Source: Pirellulales bacterium
Lineage (GTDB): Bacteria; Planctomycetota; Planctomycetia; Pirellulales; JAICIG01
Direction: 5' to 3'
Assembly (NCBI GenBank): GCA_035533075.1
Contig: DATLUO010000063.1
Coordinates: 1-64,000 of the forward strand
Length of the DNA: 64,000 nucleotides
This document shows, in pieces, positions 1 to 7,984 of this stretch. The translations under genes were made by a program, and so were the position numbers. The notes under the pieces were generated by a model. It was given only the letters and a program-made list of their open reading frames with translations, did no database searches and was not told where the DNA came from. Numbering within the stretch: the first letter of the stretch is position 1; each line of letters opens with the position of its first letter.

Positions 1-1
1 C

Positions 2-141
2 CTAACCCGGATGATTCACCGGCCCCCGAACTTGGCGCGCAGACTGCGCGAACACCAACCCGAAGCGCAAGCGAGCTAAGTCCTTTGCTGATCCTCGCTT
101 GCGCTTCGGGTTGGTGTGGGCCGGTGAATAATCCGGGCTAA
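2..141. repeat. Composite inverted-repeat element (MITE-like)
   Basis: Two nested inverted repeats are visible. The outer arms lie at 2-25 and 118-141 and match with about two mismatches (ctaacccggatgattcaccg against the reverse complement of the right arm). The inner arms at 52-75 and 94-117 are a perfect 24-bp inverted repeat containing acccgaagcgcaagcgag. A close relative of the inner hairpin recurs at 12754-12817. The arrangement suggests a small non-autonomous mobile or REP-type element; no transposase is nearby. The role is inferred; the structure is seen directly. Confidence 0.7.
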
Positions 142-196
142 GACCTAAGACCCAAGACCTACAAATTCCTGAACCCCGAACCCCGAACCCCTCCCA

Positions 197-1048
197 GTGT
201 CCGACCTCCCTACACTCCCTGCTCGCGAACCCGACAGCCACAAAGGCGACTTCGGCAGCGCCTTGCTGGTCGGTGGAGCACGGGGCATGACCGGCGCCAT
301 TTCTCTGTCGGGCATGGCCGCGCTCCGCGGCGGAGCCGGGTTGGTGAAGCTGGCCGTGCCGTTAAGCTCGCAGGAGGTGGTGGCCGGTTTCGAGCCATCG
401 TACATGACCATCGGTCTGCCTTGCGACGATGCGGGCAGAATCGGTCTTCCGGCCCGAGAAGGGATTGCCGAGTTGGCGCAGAAAGCGACGGCGCTCGGCT
501 GCGGCCCCGGTCTGGCGAGGTCGGCGGAACTGGACGAATTAGTGGCCTGGATGTACACCGAGCTAACGCAGCCGGCGGTGTTCGATGCCGACGCGCTGAA
601 CGCCCTGGCTGCGCAGCCCGACCTGCTTGGCAAGCCGGGCGGGCCGCGGATCCTCACGCCGCATCCGGGCGAGTTTCAACGGCTGATCGGAGCGACCGCC
701 CGTCTGCCGCGGCACGAATTGGAGCAGCAGGCAGTCGCCTTGGCCGCCCGCTGCGGAATCGTCGTGCTGCTCAAGGGGCATCGTACCCTGATCGCCGACG
801 GGCGACAGCAGGCCCACAATACAAGCGGCAATCCGGGCATGGCCACCGGCGGTACTGGAGACGTGTTGACCGGACTGGCGACCGCGATGCTCTGCCAGCA
901 TCTCTCGCCGTTCGATGCCGCCCGGCTTGCCGCCCACGTTCACGGACTGGCCGGCGACCTGGCTGCCCAGGAGTTGGGCCAGGTGTCCCTGATCGCCAGC
1001 GATCTTGTGCGTTGGCTGCCGGCGGCCTTTCGGCGCCTCGCTGGTTGA
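197..1048 (+). CDS. nnrD: ADP-dependent (S)-NAD(P)H-hydrate dehydratase
   Basis: This cytosolic repair enzyme dehydrates damaged NAD(P)H hydrate back to NAD(P)H using ADP. The 283-aa protein is a ribokinase-like dehydratase without the epimerase (NnrE) domain that is fused to it in many bacteria. Family motifs are clear: HPGEFQRL starting at residue 156 and GGTGDVLTG starting at 218, with Asp222 as the expected catalytic base. An LLKG segment precedes the ATP/ADP site. The start is GTG at 197; no upstream in-frame ATG fits better. It is followed by a short repeat array and then a convergently independent permease gene, so it is probably monocistronic. Confidence 0.9.
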   Translation: MSDLPTLPAREPDSHKGDFGSALLVGGARGMTGAISLSGMAALRGGAGLVKLAVPLSSQEVVAGFEPSYMTIGLPCDDAGRIGLPAREGIAELAQKATALGCGPGLARSAELDELVAWMYTELTQPAVFDADALNALAAQPDLLGKPGGPRILTPHPGEFQRLIGATARLPRHELEQQAVALAARCGIVVLLKGHRTLIADGRQQAHNTSGNPGMATGGTGDVLTGLATAMLCQHLSPFDAARLAAHVHGLAGDLAAQELGQVSLIASDLVRWLPAAFRRLAG

Positions 1049-1060
1049 GTCGCGGACTCT

Positions 1061-1293
1061 CTGTAGGGAACGGACTCCGTGCCGTTCCGCATCTCTGTAG
1101 GTAGCGAACGGACTCCGTGCCGTTCCGCATCTCTGTAGGTAGGGAACGGACTCCGTGCCGTTCCGCCGAACGCCGACAGATCGTCCGCTGCGCGCGGAAC
1201 GGCACGGAGTCCGTTCCCTACAGACGCCGGGCTGGAGTTGCTCAAAGGCCCGCTGAGGCGCGCGCGGAACGGCACGGAGTCCGTTCCCTACAG
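1061..1293. repeat. Array of five 30-35 bp repeats in both orientations
   Basis: The unit ctgtagggaacggactccgt followed by gccgttccgc occurs forward at 1061-1090, 1094-1128 and 1133-1166, and reverse-complemented at 1194-1223 and 1264-1293. Each unit has internal dyad symmetry (ggaacgg..ccgttcc). The second and third copies carry a 5-base insert (gtagc or gtagg). Orientation and spacing are irregular, so this is not a CRISPR array. It fills the gap between nnrD and the permease gene and could act in transcription termination or mRNA stability. Confidence 0.75.
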
Positions 1294-1352
1294 AGCCTGA
1301 CGCCGCAACTGACCTTGACGCCGGTTGGCGCCCTCCACACACTAGCCCAGCC

Positions 1353-2531
1353 ATGCGCCTCTTTACCCGCTACGTCACGGCCGAACTGCTGAAGACCTTC
1401 CTGGTCACGCTCACCGTGCTGACCAGCTTTCTGATTGTCTATGGCCTGGTCAAGCAGGCCCGCGACCAAGGGCTGGGGCCGCAGCAGGTGGTGCGGATCA
1501 TCCCCTATATTCTGCCCGAAATGTTGCGCTACACGATTCCCGCGACGCTGCTGTTCGCGGCCTGCACCGTCTACGGGCGCATGGCCGGTTCGAACGAAGT
1601 GGTGGCCATCAAGTCGCTGGGCATCCACCCCATGACCGTGCTTTGGCCCTGTTACATTCTGGCCTTCGTTCTCAGTCTGTTCACGGTGCTGCTGAACGAC
1701 ATGGCCATCACGTGGGGTCAGGCTGGCATCGAGCGGGTCGTGATCGAAGGGGTGGAAGAGATCGTCTATGGCATGCTTCGCACGCAGCGAAACTACACGA
1801 ACAAGAACATCACCATCCTGGTGAAGGCGGTCGAGGGGCGGCGGCTGATTCAGCCGACCTTCACTTTTTCGGCCACCGAAGGGCAGCCGCCGAAGACCGT
1901 CACGGCGCGCGAAGCCCAAATCCGCTGCGACGGCAAAATGCTGACGATTGTGTTCCAGCACGCGACGATCGAAGCGCAGGGTCTCCAGTCGTACCTCGAC
2001 CACTTCGAGTATGAGATTCCCATCCTCGACGCCAGCCGCAAGACCGACGATTCGCACATACCGACCCGCGTGCCGATGCGGCTGATCGAAACCGAAGTGG
2101 CCCAGGTCGAGTTGGAGATGTCGAACTACGAGCGGCGGCAGGCCGGCCAGCTTGGCCTGGCCCTGGCCACCGGCGATTTCGACTCGCTGGTGCAAAAAGA
2201 CTGGGCCCACGAAGCCATCATCTTGCAGGACTTTCGCAACCATCTCTATCGGTTGTTCACCGAGCCGCCCCGCCGCTGGTCGGCCGGGTTTAGCTGTCTC
2301 TGTTTCGTGATGGTCGGAGCGCCGATGGCGATCTGGCTTCGCTCCGCCGATTACCTCACCAGTTTCTTCCTTTGCTTCGGGCCGATCTTGCTGATCTACT
2401 ATCCGCTCCTGGTGTTCGGCGTAGAACAAGCGAAGAGCGGAACGCTCAGCCCGCAAATCGTCTGGCTCGGCAACGGGGTGCTGGCGGCCTGCGGCGTGTG
2501 GCTGCTGCGCAGCAAAGTGCTGCGGTACTGA
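1353..2531 (+). CDS. LptF/LptG family permease (YjgP/YjgQ)
   Basis: This 392-aa inner-membrane protein fits the LptF/LptG family, the transmembrane subunits of the LptBFGC lipopolysaccharide exporter. It shows the family layout: a membrane segment near residues 12-35, further helices near 50-115, a soluble periplasmic region at about 130-290, then three C-terminal helices (near 300-385). The opening, with MRLFTRYVTAELLKTFL, is typical of the family. Which of the two paralogues it is cannot be told here, and no lptB neighbour is present. The start is ATG at 1353 after the repeat array. Confidence 0.82.
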   Translation: MRLFTRYVTAELLKTFLVTLTVLTSFLIVYGLVKQARDQGLGPQQVVRIIPYILPEMLRYTIPATLLFAACTVYGRMAGSNEVVAIKSLGIHPMTVLWPCYILAFVLSLFTVLLNDMAITWGQAGIERVVIEGVEEIVYGMLRTQRNYTNKNITILVKAVEGRRLIQPTFTFSATEGQPPKTVTAREAQIRCDGKMLTIVFQHATIEAQGLQSYLDHFEYEIPILDASRKTDDSHIPTRVPMRLIETEVAQVELEMSNYERRQAGQLGLALATGDFDSLVQKDWAHEAIILQDFRNHLYRLFTEPPRRWSAGFSCLCFVMVGAPMAIWLRSADYLTSFFLCFGPILLIYYPLLVFGVEQAKSGTLSPQIVWLGNGVLAACGVWLLRSKVLRY

Positions 2532-2608
2532 AGTGCATTTACGTGGGCCACTCCAAGTCGAAGTAATCGCTGTCGTAGCGCGGGGCGCTGCTGCGCCCGT
2601 GAGCGGGG

Positions 2609-3259
2609 CTACTCGGTGTATGGAAGGTTGAGGCTGTTTCCGCCGTTAGCTCTGCTCAAAGCCGTGGCTGGTGAACAAAGGTCGGCGGCGAACTCGGCTT
2701 GCTGATACCGGCCACTGGAGACGTCCGGATGGGGCGTCACGACTTCGCGCCACGGGTTAAGGCCACCTTGGGGTTTGCCTTCGGTCGGCTGAAACGACGC
2801 CTTGCGCATTTCGCTGCGGCGCTGCTCGTCGAACTGCCCCCGCAGCAGGTCCATTCGCATCTGCTCGACCTCGGCCGCCTCAGGGGCCGAGATCGCGGTC
2901 AATAGTCGGCCTGTGCTGTCGAGCGCGCGATAAGCGTCGTTGCCGCTGAAGGCTTCGTTGTGCGCCCAGCGGTTCCGCACCTCGCGCAGCTCGCTGACCA
3001 GGCTCCGCTCCGCGTGGCCCAGCGTGCGGGCAAACACATTGTTCCACTGGTTCCAAACCGCGTTCAGCAACAACTGCGGATCGGCCAGATTTGGCTTCGT
3101 TGCCTTCTTACCGCGAGCCGCCCTGGGCGCGCCATCCGCCAGCACCTCTTCCCACTTCTCGCCCAGCGCCGCTTTCAATTCACGCTCGTCGAACGGCTGC
3201 AAGCCCGCCGCCAAAAGGTCGATCGCCTTGCCGACCCGTTCTCGATTCGTTACCGCCAT
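2609..3259 (-). pseudogene. Truncated DUF499-type ATPase (N-terminal Swt1-HEPN part only)
   Basis: The 216-aa reading frame begins like the Swt1-type HEPN domain found at the N-terminus of DUF499 ATP-binding proteins of methyltransferase-linked defence clusters: [16 protein letters not shown], then [17 protein letters not shown] with the HEPN RX4H pair Arg95/His100. Residues 169-194 ([20 protein letters not shown] onward to AADL) match the linker that in full-length DUF499 proteins leads into the ATPase core. After about residue 194 (near 2677) the similarity stops and an unrelated 20-residue tail runs to a stop, so the ATPase domain is missing. It lies 9 bp downstream of the PIN gene. A stand-alone HEPN protein is the alternative; I judge truncation more likely. 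Confidence 0.68.
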
Positions 3260-3268
3260 AGTTGGCCC

Positions 3269-3757
3269 TCAATCGCTCATGAGTTTGGGACAGAGAAAGT
3301 TGACTTCTATACCGTGACGAACGAGTGCCTCACGGTCGTTCCACCAATCGGTGTCGGTGGCATTGTCAATGTTGGCAATCGGGTCACAGCCAAGAGCGAC
3401 GGCCACCCATTTGCGGTCGGCCGGGTCGAAGCCCGCGAGGTCGGGATCGTCGGAGAATTCGACGAAGTTTGTAGGGTCGTCTTCCCTTGGCGTGATCTCG
3501 ACTTGAACGCAATGACCTGGATTCGCCTGATTGCTCCAGAGCCATTTGAGAAAAAAGTCGCCCGGCCCCGGTTGGCCCTTCAGTGACGCGTAGGTCCTAT
3601 ATTCGCGTAAAATGCGCATGCCAGTGTCGATGGCGACCACATCCGCATCGTGAATTCGTCGCAATTCTTTGATACAACTCTCGACGCACTCTGGATCTAC
3701 ATGGTCCGCGAACTTGTTGGCCGTTGCCAGCACGTTCGTGTCGACGACTACGGGCAT
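3269..3757 (-). CDS. PIN-like nuclease domain protein, coupled to ATPase gene
   Basis: A 162-aa protein starting MPVVVDTNVLATANKF, the typical first strand of a PIN ribonuclease fold. Candidate metal-binding acids occur in PIN order: Asp6, Glu52, Asp114 (FDPADRKWVAVAL) and Asp131 or Asp135. The start is fixed by context: the ATG overlaps the stop of the upstream ATPase gene by one base (TGATG), which implies translational coupling. A longer in-frame extension to 3913 would run inside the ATPase gene and is rejected. The pairing suggests the ATPase controls or delivers the nuclease, as in several two-gene immunity modules. The substrate is unknown. Confidence 0.8.
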   Translation of the reverse strand: MPVVVDTNVLATANKFADHVDPECVESCIKELRRIHDADVVAIDTGMRILREYRTYASLKGQPGPGDFFLKWLWSNQANPGHCVQVEITPREDDPTNFVEFSDDPDLAGFDPADRKWVAVALGCDPIANIDNATDTDWWNDREALVRHGIEVNFLCPKLMSD

Positions 3758-5121
3758 CAGGCGCCCTCCTGCCGCCGTTCGGAAATAGCTTCCGCCATCG
3801 CCGCCATCTCGCCAAACTGGTCGCCAAAAAAGTCGTCGGGCCAATTGCTGATGTTCCCGAACGCATCCACTTCGAGCAGGTCGAGCTGCGAAACGCCTTT
3901 TTCGAGCCTGCAAAAGTACAGGGCCACGTCGCTGCTGCTGAGCGATTCTTCGGCAATCCGCCGTTGCATGCGCCTGAGCAAGTGTTCGCTGTGGCTTTCC
4001 ACGATCAGCTGCAGGTTCCTTGCTTTAGCGACCTCGATCAACAGGTCAGCAAGTGCCGCTTGCACGCGAGGATGCAGGTGCGCCTCAGGCTGCTCCAGGA
4101 GAATCGTCGATCCGTCCGGCACATAATAGCAGAGGACAAGAACCGGCAAGAGTTGCGAGACGCCAAAGCCAACATCGGTGATGAGCACTTCGGGCGACTC
4201 GGCCGTGCGGCGTACCCGAACGCGGTAGAGCCCGCTTCCCCCAGCAATTTCCTGGACCGCGAAGTCATGGATTAATCCAAGCTCCTGGAGCCAATAGGCC
4301 ACGGATTCTTCGACAGAACGTTCAACGCCCGTGGCTCGATCGCGGATTTGGTGGCCGTTATGACGGCTGGCGAGCAAGGCATCGACGACTCGTTCGCCAT
4401 GCGGGCCAACGTCGTCCGGCTTTCCTCCCGCCCAGGTGTAATGGCGGGCCGGCACCGCGCGCAGCGGACCGAGGTAAAACAGGCGGCCGAAGAGTTCCTC
4501 GACTTGGAGGCTAAGGTCGGAAAGGAAGCCGGCCTTTTGGAAATAGATCTTCACCTGATAGGGAAACCCGTAACATTTCACGGGCGCCGGGAGATCCCAA
4601 CGGTGTCGTTCCGTTCGCTTTAATCCGGGCGCGGCGGGCCCTTGAGCCCAAAGCGAGTAGTCACCCCGGCCCGGGTCGCGGTTGTAACCGAACGTCGATC
4701 CGCCGAAATCGTAAGCCATGCGCTCGACGCGGACCTCGCCCGTTTCTGCGCCGCTTACGGTGCATCGGTACGCGATCTTGTCGTCCTCAATGACAACCGC
4801 GTCCGGTCCTTCTTCCAGGTCGACAATCTGCCTCGTGTGGCCAAGCAACCAGCGTAGCTCCCAGCCAATCCGCCCTGGCAGTTCGTGACCATGCACGACA
4901 TCGCCAAACGAACCAAGTTCAACGAGGCTTCGGCTGTCCCCGAGGTCCAGTGCTTGCGTTCGGTCGGAGGAATCGACGGTTTGCTTGAGCATCAGCAGCC
5001 ATTGCAGGATGCTCGTTTTGCCCGAGCTATTTGTGCCAAACAAACCCGTGATCGGGGCGAGCCGCATTCGCTCGATCTTCCGCCATGACTTGAAGCTGTC
5101 GAGAGAAATCTCAGTAATCAT
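3757..5121 (-). CDS. AAA family ATPase with DUF3696 C-terminus
   Basis: A 454-aa ABC/OLD-like AAA ATPase. The P-loop GTNSSGKT is at residues 29-36 near the N-terminus after a LDSFKSW strand. The Walker B region ILLEQPEAHLHPRVQAAL and the downstream LIVESHSEHLLRR segment are typical of the family. The C-terminus VDAFGNISNWPDDFFGDQFG matches the DUF3696 signature. It is followed, with a one-base TGATG overlap, by a PIN nuclease gene and preceded at 14 bp by a VapC-like gene. Such ATPases are often sensor/effector subunits of phage-defence modules. That role is inferred from context; the ATPase assignment is strong. Confidence 0.85.
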   Translation of the reverse strand: MITEISLDSFKSWRKIERMRLAPITGLFGTNSSGKTSILQWLLMLKQTVDSSDRTQALDLGDSRSLVELGSFGDVVHGHELPGRIGWELRWLLGHTRQIVDLEEGPDAVVIEDDKIAYRCTVSGAETGEVRVERMAYDFGGSTFGYNRDPGRGDYSLWAQGPAAPGLKRTERHRWDLPAPVKCYGFPYQVKIYFQKAGFLSDLSLQVEELFGRLFYLGPLRAVPARHYTWAGGKPDDVGPHGERVVDALLASRHNGHQIRDRATGVERSVEESVAYWLQELGLIHDFAVQEIAGGSGLYRVRVRRTAESPEVLITDVGFGVSQLLPVLVLCYYVPDGSTILLEQPEAHLHPRVQAALADLLIEVAKARNLQLIVESHSEHLLRRMQRRIAEESLSSSDVALYFCRLEKGVSQLDLLEVDAFGNISNWPDDFFGDQFGEMAAMAEAISERRQEGA

Positions 5122-5135
5122 ATCGGTCTCGCCTC

Positions 5136-5537
5136 TTACTTCAGTAATGCCGTAAATCCTGCCTGCTCGTAATGATGGTCACCCGTGAGCGCTTCTCGAA
5201 TGCCCCGGTCGTGCATAACCACGAACGAAATGCAGTCCGTCAATGACCACTTTTTATCCGGACGGGAGTCGTAAAGCTCCGTGCCACGAACCATCAGTTC
5301 TTCGCTGGGCGGTACGATCTCGGTGTCAGGATCCGCCTGAAGGCGGCCGACGAGCTGCGCGAACACATGCCGCTTGTCGGTCGTGGCGAGGCCGTCCGCG
5401 AGTTCGGTCAGGACCCATGCGGTCGTGACCACATTCTCATTATGTTGGGTCGCGTAGGCGAGCGCGCGTTGGTGGGCCGCGTCATTCGGATTGAGGACCG
5501 CGAAAAAGTAAAAAGCGTCGGCGAACACTTGGTTCAT
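5136..5537 (-). CDS. VapC-like PIN domain toxin
   Basis: A 133-aa PIN domain protein. The conserved acids are Asp7 (FADAFYFFAVL), Glu45 (VLTELADGL), Asp101 (SLTDCISFVVM) and Asp120 (ALTGDHHYEQAGF), the full VapC quartet. VapC toxins cleave tRNA or rRNA, but the target here is unknown. Its ATG overlaps the stop of the upstream antitoxin-like gene by 4 bp, the standard vapBC arrangement. It differs from the second PIN gene at 3269-3757, which is paired with an ATPase rather than an antitoxin. Confidence 0.85.
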   Translation of the reverse strand: MNQVFADAFYFFAVLNPNDAAHQRALAYATQHNENVVTTAWVLTELADGLATTDKRHVFAQLVGRLQADPDTEIVPPSEELMVRGTELYDSRPDKKWSLTDCISFVVMHDRGIREALTGDHHYEQAGFTALLK

Positions 5538-5887
5538 TCCTTTGGCGCTCCGTGCAAGTAGTGGTCATGATGCTCGGCCATGTCTGCCGGCAGATCGGGG
5601 ACCGAGCCAATAAGGTCTCCGAACTGCTCGGCCAGCGTCATTCTCCGCCCCGAAGGAGCCGACGTTTCCTTAAGACCCATTGCACGGTTCCATATTTTCT
5701 CTAGCACGTCACGAGCTTCGCCCGGATCGTTGACCGGCTGGCCCGGCATGCGGGCCTTTCCGTTCTCGTCCTCTACCAAAAAGTTGCCGTGACCGTCCGG
5801 GTAGATGTAAAGACGCAGGTCGAGCCGCGCGCCGCTCGGCGTTGGCTGAATTGGGATGCTTGTAAGCCATTTGTCGAATTTCATCAT
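5534..5887 (-). CDS. Putative antitoxin partner of the PIN toxin
   Basis: A 117-aa acidic protein immediately upstream of the VapC-like gene with a 4-bp overlap. Its C-terminus, GDLIGSVPDLPADMAEHHDH followed by YLHG, resembles the toxin-wrapping tail of a class of VapB-type antitoxins (pattern GSxxxxPxDxxxxHDxYLxG). The N-terminal part (KWLTSIPIQPTPSGARLDLR) has no DNA-binding fold that I recognise, and it is longer than usual VapB proteins. If it is an antitoxin it would bind the toxin through this tail and may autoregulate the pair. Confidence 0.66.
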   Translation of the reverse strand: MMKFDKWLTSIPIQPTPSGARLDLRLYIYPDGHGNFLVEDENGKARMPGQPVNDPGEARDVLEKIWNRAMGLKETSAPSGRRMTLAEQFGDLIGSVPDLPADMAEHHDHYLHGAPKE

Positions 5888-5903
5888 CTTTTCCTTCGCT
5901 TCG

Positions 5904-6863
5904 TTAGCGCCATAATTCGGTTTCGATGGTTTCTATTGCCTCTTCTTCTGATTTTGCGTCGAGAAGAAGGTATGTCTCGCGCGAGCCTCCGCCCACTTGG
6001 CGTATCGACTGCTTTCGTAGTCTGGCTAGACAGCGCTTGTTGGTCAGGGCATCAATGCGGTCTAAATCATCTTCGGTTAGATCGTCGGCGACGGTGCCAG
6101 TCGTTACGTTACCGTCATCGCCTAACAAGTCAAACACGAGAGACTCTCTGGTTAGTCCGCGGAAGACCCCCTTTGCCAGAAGATCCTCCTCCTCTAGTTC
6201 ACGTTCCAAGCGATCTGACGCGGACTGGATCCGTTCACTCGTGATCGACTGGGACGGAGCGGCGGAAAATGCGACACGAAGCTCAGCTCCGTGCTGAGCG
6301 AGGATGTTGAAGAATTTCTTCATGGAGCGCAGCACGCCGGGCGGGATCTCACCGACGAGTTCGTCAAGCGAGCGATCACTGCTGCTAACCTGCACCAAGG
6401 CGTTGGCCACATTTTGGAGCGACCGCGCGTGGAGATTCAGTAAGCCCTCGTCTTCCGCATGCCGCGGCACAAATTCGAGCCCAAATGAGCCACGCGGCGT
6501 GCCTGTGAACAATAAACCAGGGAATGGCGAGCCACGCGGCCGACGCTGGCGCCCCGCAATGCGAGCGGCATCTCTCTCGTCGCGCAAAGCCTGCTCAATA
6601 AACATCCGCTCATACTGAATGAGCGCTTCTCCGGCCAAGCCGGGGCGAATACCGTGACCCTCCTGGACGCCGCCGCCTTTCAAGAATAGCGCAACCCGAG
6701 GTGGGGTTGCGCGTTCCTCACGGAACAGCGTGCCGCTAGGACGCTCGACTTCACGGAGCTGGTAGACGAGCCGACGGGGTGAGGCGCCGAGCGGGACCAA
6801 AAAGTGATCGACGCCGAAAACCGATTTCAAGCGGCGCGTGTCGAGAAGCATCGGCTTGCTCAT
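5904..6863 (-). CDS. Uncharacterised protein, first cargo gene of the island
   Basis: I do not recognise this 319-aa protein. It is soluble in appearance: no signal peptide or membrane segment. It has an acidic C-terminal half with a Glu-rich helix (RLERELEEEDLLAKG) and a Lys/Arg-rich middle region. The first 60 residues (MSKPMLLDTRRLKSVFGVDH onward) look like beta strands. It lies 16 bp upstream of the antitoxin-like gene, so the two are likely co-transcribed, and directly downstream of the DUF1156 methyltransferase remnant. Its base composition appears less GC-rich than the surrounding housekeeping genes, which would fit an acquired cargo gene. A defence-related role is only suggested by position. 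Confidence 0.7.
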   Translation of the reverse strand: MSKPMLLDTRRLKSVFGVDHFLVPLGASPRRLVYQLREVERPSGTLFREERATPPRVALFLKGGGVQEGHGIRPGLAGEALIQYERMFIEQALRDERDAARIAGRQRRPRGSPFPGLLFTGTPRGSFGLEFVPRHAEDEGLLNLHARSLQNVANALVQVSSSDRSLDELVGEIPPGVLRSMKKFFNILAQHGAELRVAFSAAPSQSITSERIQSASDRLERELEEEDLLAKGVFRGLTRESLVFDLLGDDGNVTTGTVADDLTEDDLDRIDALTNKRCLARLRKQSIRQVGGGSRETYLLLDAKSEEEAIETIETELWR

Positions 6864-7029
6864 GGATACGGGGAGAGCTGGTTCGGATCTCGTGGGTCAC
6901 CTAAGTGGGGCGGCAACACGTTCAAAATGCTGTCAAATGCTGGGATCGGCATAGGGGTCGCTTTCCTGCCATTTTAACACGTCTGGGGCCGCGCCGAAGC
7001 GCCCGCTACGAGTGGCCGACTGGCTCGGA

Positions 7030-7751
7030 TTAGAACATTTCTTCTTGGTTTTGCCGCCCTTCTGTTCGCCGGGCGTGTGCCAGCTTGCTCAACTCCGGCC
7101 AGGCGATGAGCAGGCCGTTGTAGGCCAACGCTTCGTCGGCCCACTTCTTGCGCTCGCAGAGCGTGTAGAGCCGATAGGCCAGCTCTCGGGCAGTCTCGCC
7201 GATGCCGCCCAGCCGGGCCAAGAGCGCGGCCGCGCCGGATTCGCCTTGCGTTTCCAGGGCGCGAATCAGGTGCTGGGTGGTTTCCCAGACGGTCAGGCGA
7301 CCGTCGGCGGCGGGTCCCAGTCGTCGGGCAAGTCGTCGCGGCCGACGAGCTTGACTTTGCCGCCGCGGGCCTTGACGACGCCGGCTTCGACCAGCCCGGC
7401 GACGGCGGTGTTCTTGGCTTTGGAGAGCGTTTCGGCGACGCCGTAGGGGCCTTCGTGCATGCCGTATTCGGCGAACCAGGCCAGCGCCCAGCGGGTGTCG
7501 GGGTCGAAGTCGCCTTCCTGTTCGGCGAGCACTTCGTCGAGCACCTGGTTGATGATGCCCAGGGCGGTGCGCACGCTCATGGCCGAGCCGTCGGCCTCGA
7601 CCACTTTGGCATAGCGTGTGAAGACCGCCATGCCCGGCCCAATCGCCGCCTGCGCCAGATCGACCGGCGCGATATTGCAGTGCTGCAAGTTCTTCAGCGC
7701 CTCAGGCAACTCCGCCCGCAGGGCGTTCATGAAATCTTTCCGCGTGGCAAG
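7030..7751 (-). pseudogene. DUF1156 DNA methyltransferase remnant (C-terminus, frameshifted)
   Basis: Two frames read as the C-terminal region of DUF1156-type DNA methyltransferases. Frame 1 (7293-7751) gives ALPEALKN-like text, then APVDLAQAAIGPGMAVFTRY, NQVLDEVLAEQEGDFDPDTR and a LSKAKNTAVAGLVEAGVV stretch, ending at DDWDPPPTVA. A one-base loss near 7303-7307 shifts the reading; the second frame continues DGRLTVWETTQHLIR and then ARELAYRLYTLCERKKWADE to the stop at 7030. The N-terminal catalytic part is absent. It is fused upstream to a helicase fragment, so a large internal deletion probably joined the two genes. Confidence 0.75.
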
Positions 7752-7762
7752 CGGGGCGTTCG

Positions 7763-7984
7763 GTAGGCCAGCCGAATGCGGTGGGCCTCGGATACTAGCC
7801 GGAAGAGCGCGCCGTCGCCGTCGAAGCTCCACGGCTGGCCGGCGACGGCGATTCCGCCAGAGTCGCGATACGTGAGGTTGATGGCAACGCTGCCGATTCA
7901 ATCGACGGCCACCACCGTGACCAGGCCATCAGGCAAAACGCCTTTGACCGATGTTCCGACGGTGATTTCTTCCAAGCGGGCCAT
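7763..7984 (-). pseudogene. SNF2-type helicase remnant (N-terminus, in-frame stop)
   Basis: Reading from an ATG at 7984 gives MARLEEITVGTSVKGVLPDG, then LVTVVAVD followed by an in-frame TGA where a Trp (TGG) would be expected, then IGSVAINLTYRDSGG and QPWSFDGDGALFRLVSEAHR with IRLAY. This matches the N-terminus of the large helicase that accompanies DUF1156 methyltransferases and DUF499 ATPases. After IRLAY (near 7763) the frame diverges and stops; the next readable segment is the DUF1156 C-terminus. The helicase motor domain is gone. The family assignment rests on remembered sequence style and should be tested by search. Confidence 0.62.

Noticed and set aside
1061-1293. CRISPR array
   Set aside because: Repeats are in both orientations with irregular short gaps and no cas genes.
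2609-3259. A stand-alone HEPN toxin partnered with a PIN gene (Swt1-like PIN-HEPN pair)
   Set aside because: The C-terminal segment [16 protein letters not shown] matches the linker of DUF499 proteins, so truncation of a DUF499 gene is more likely.
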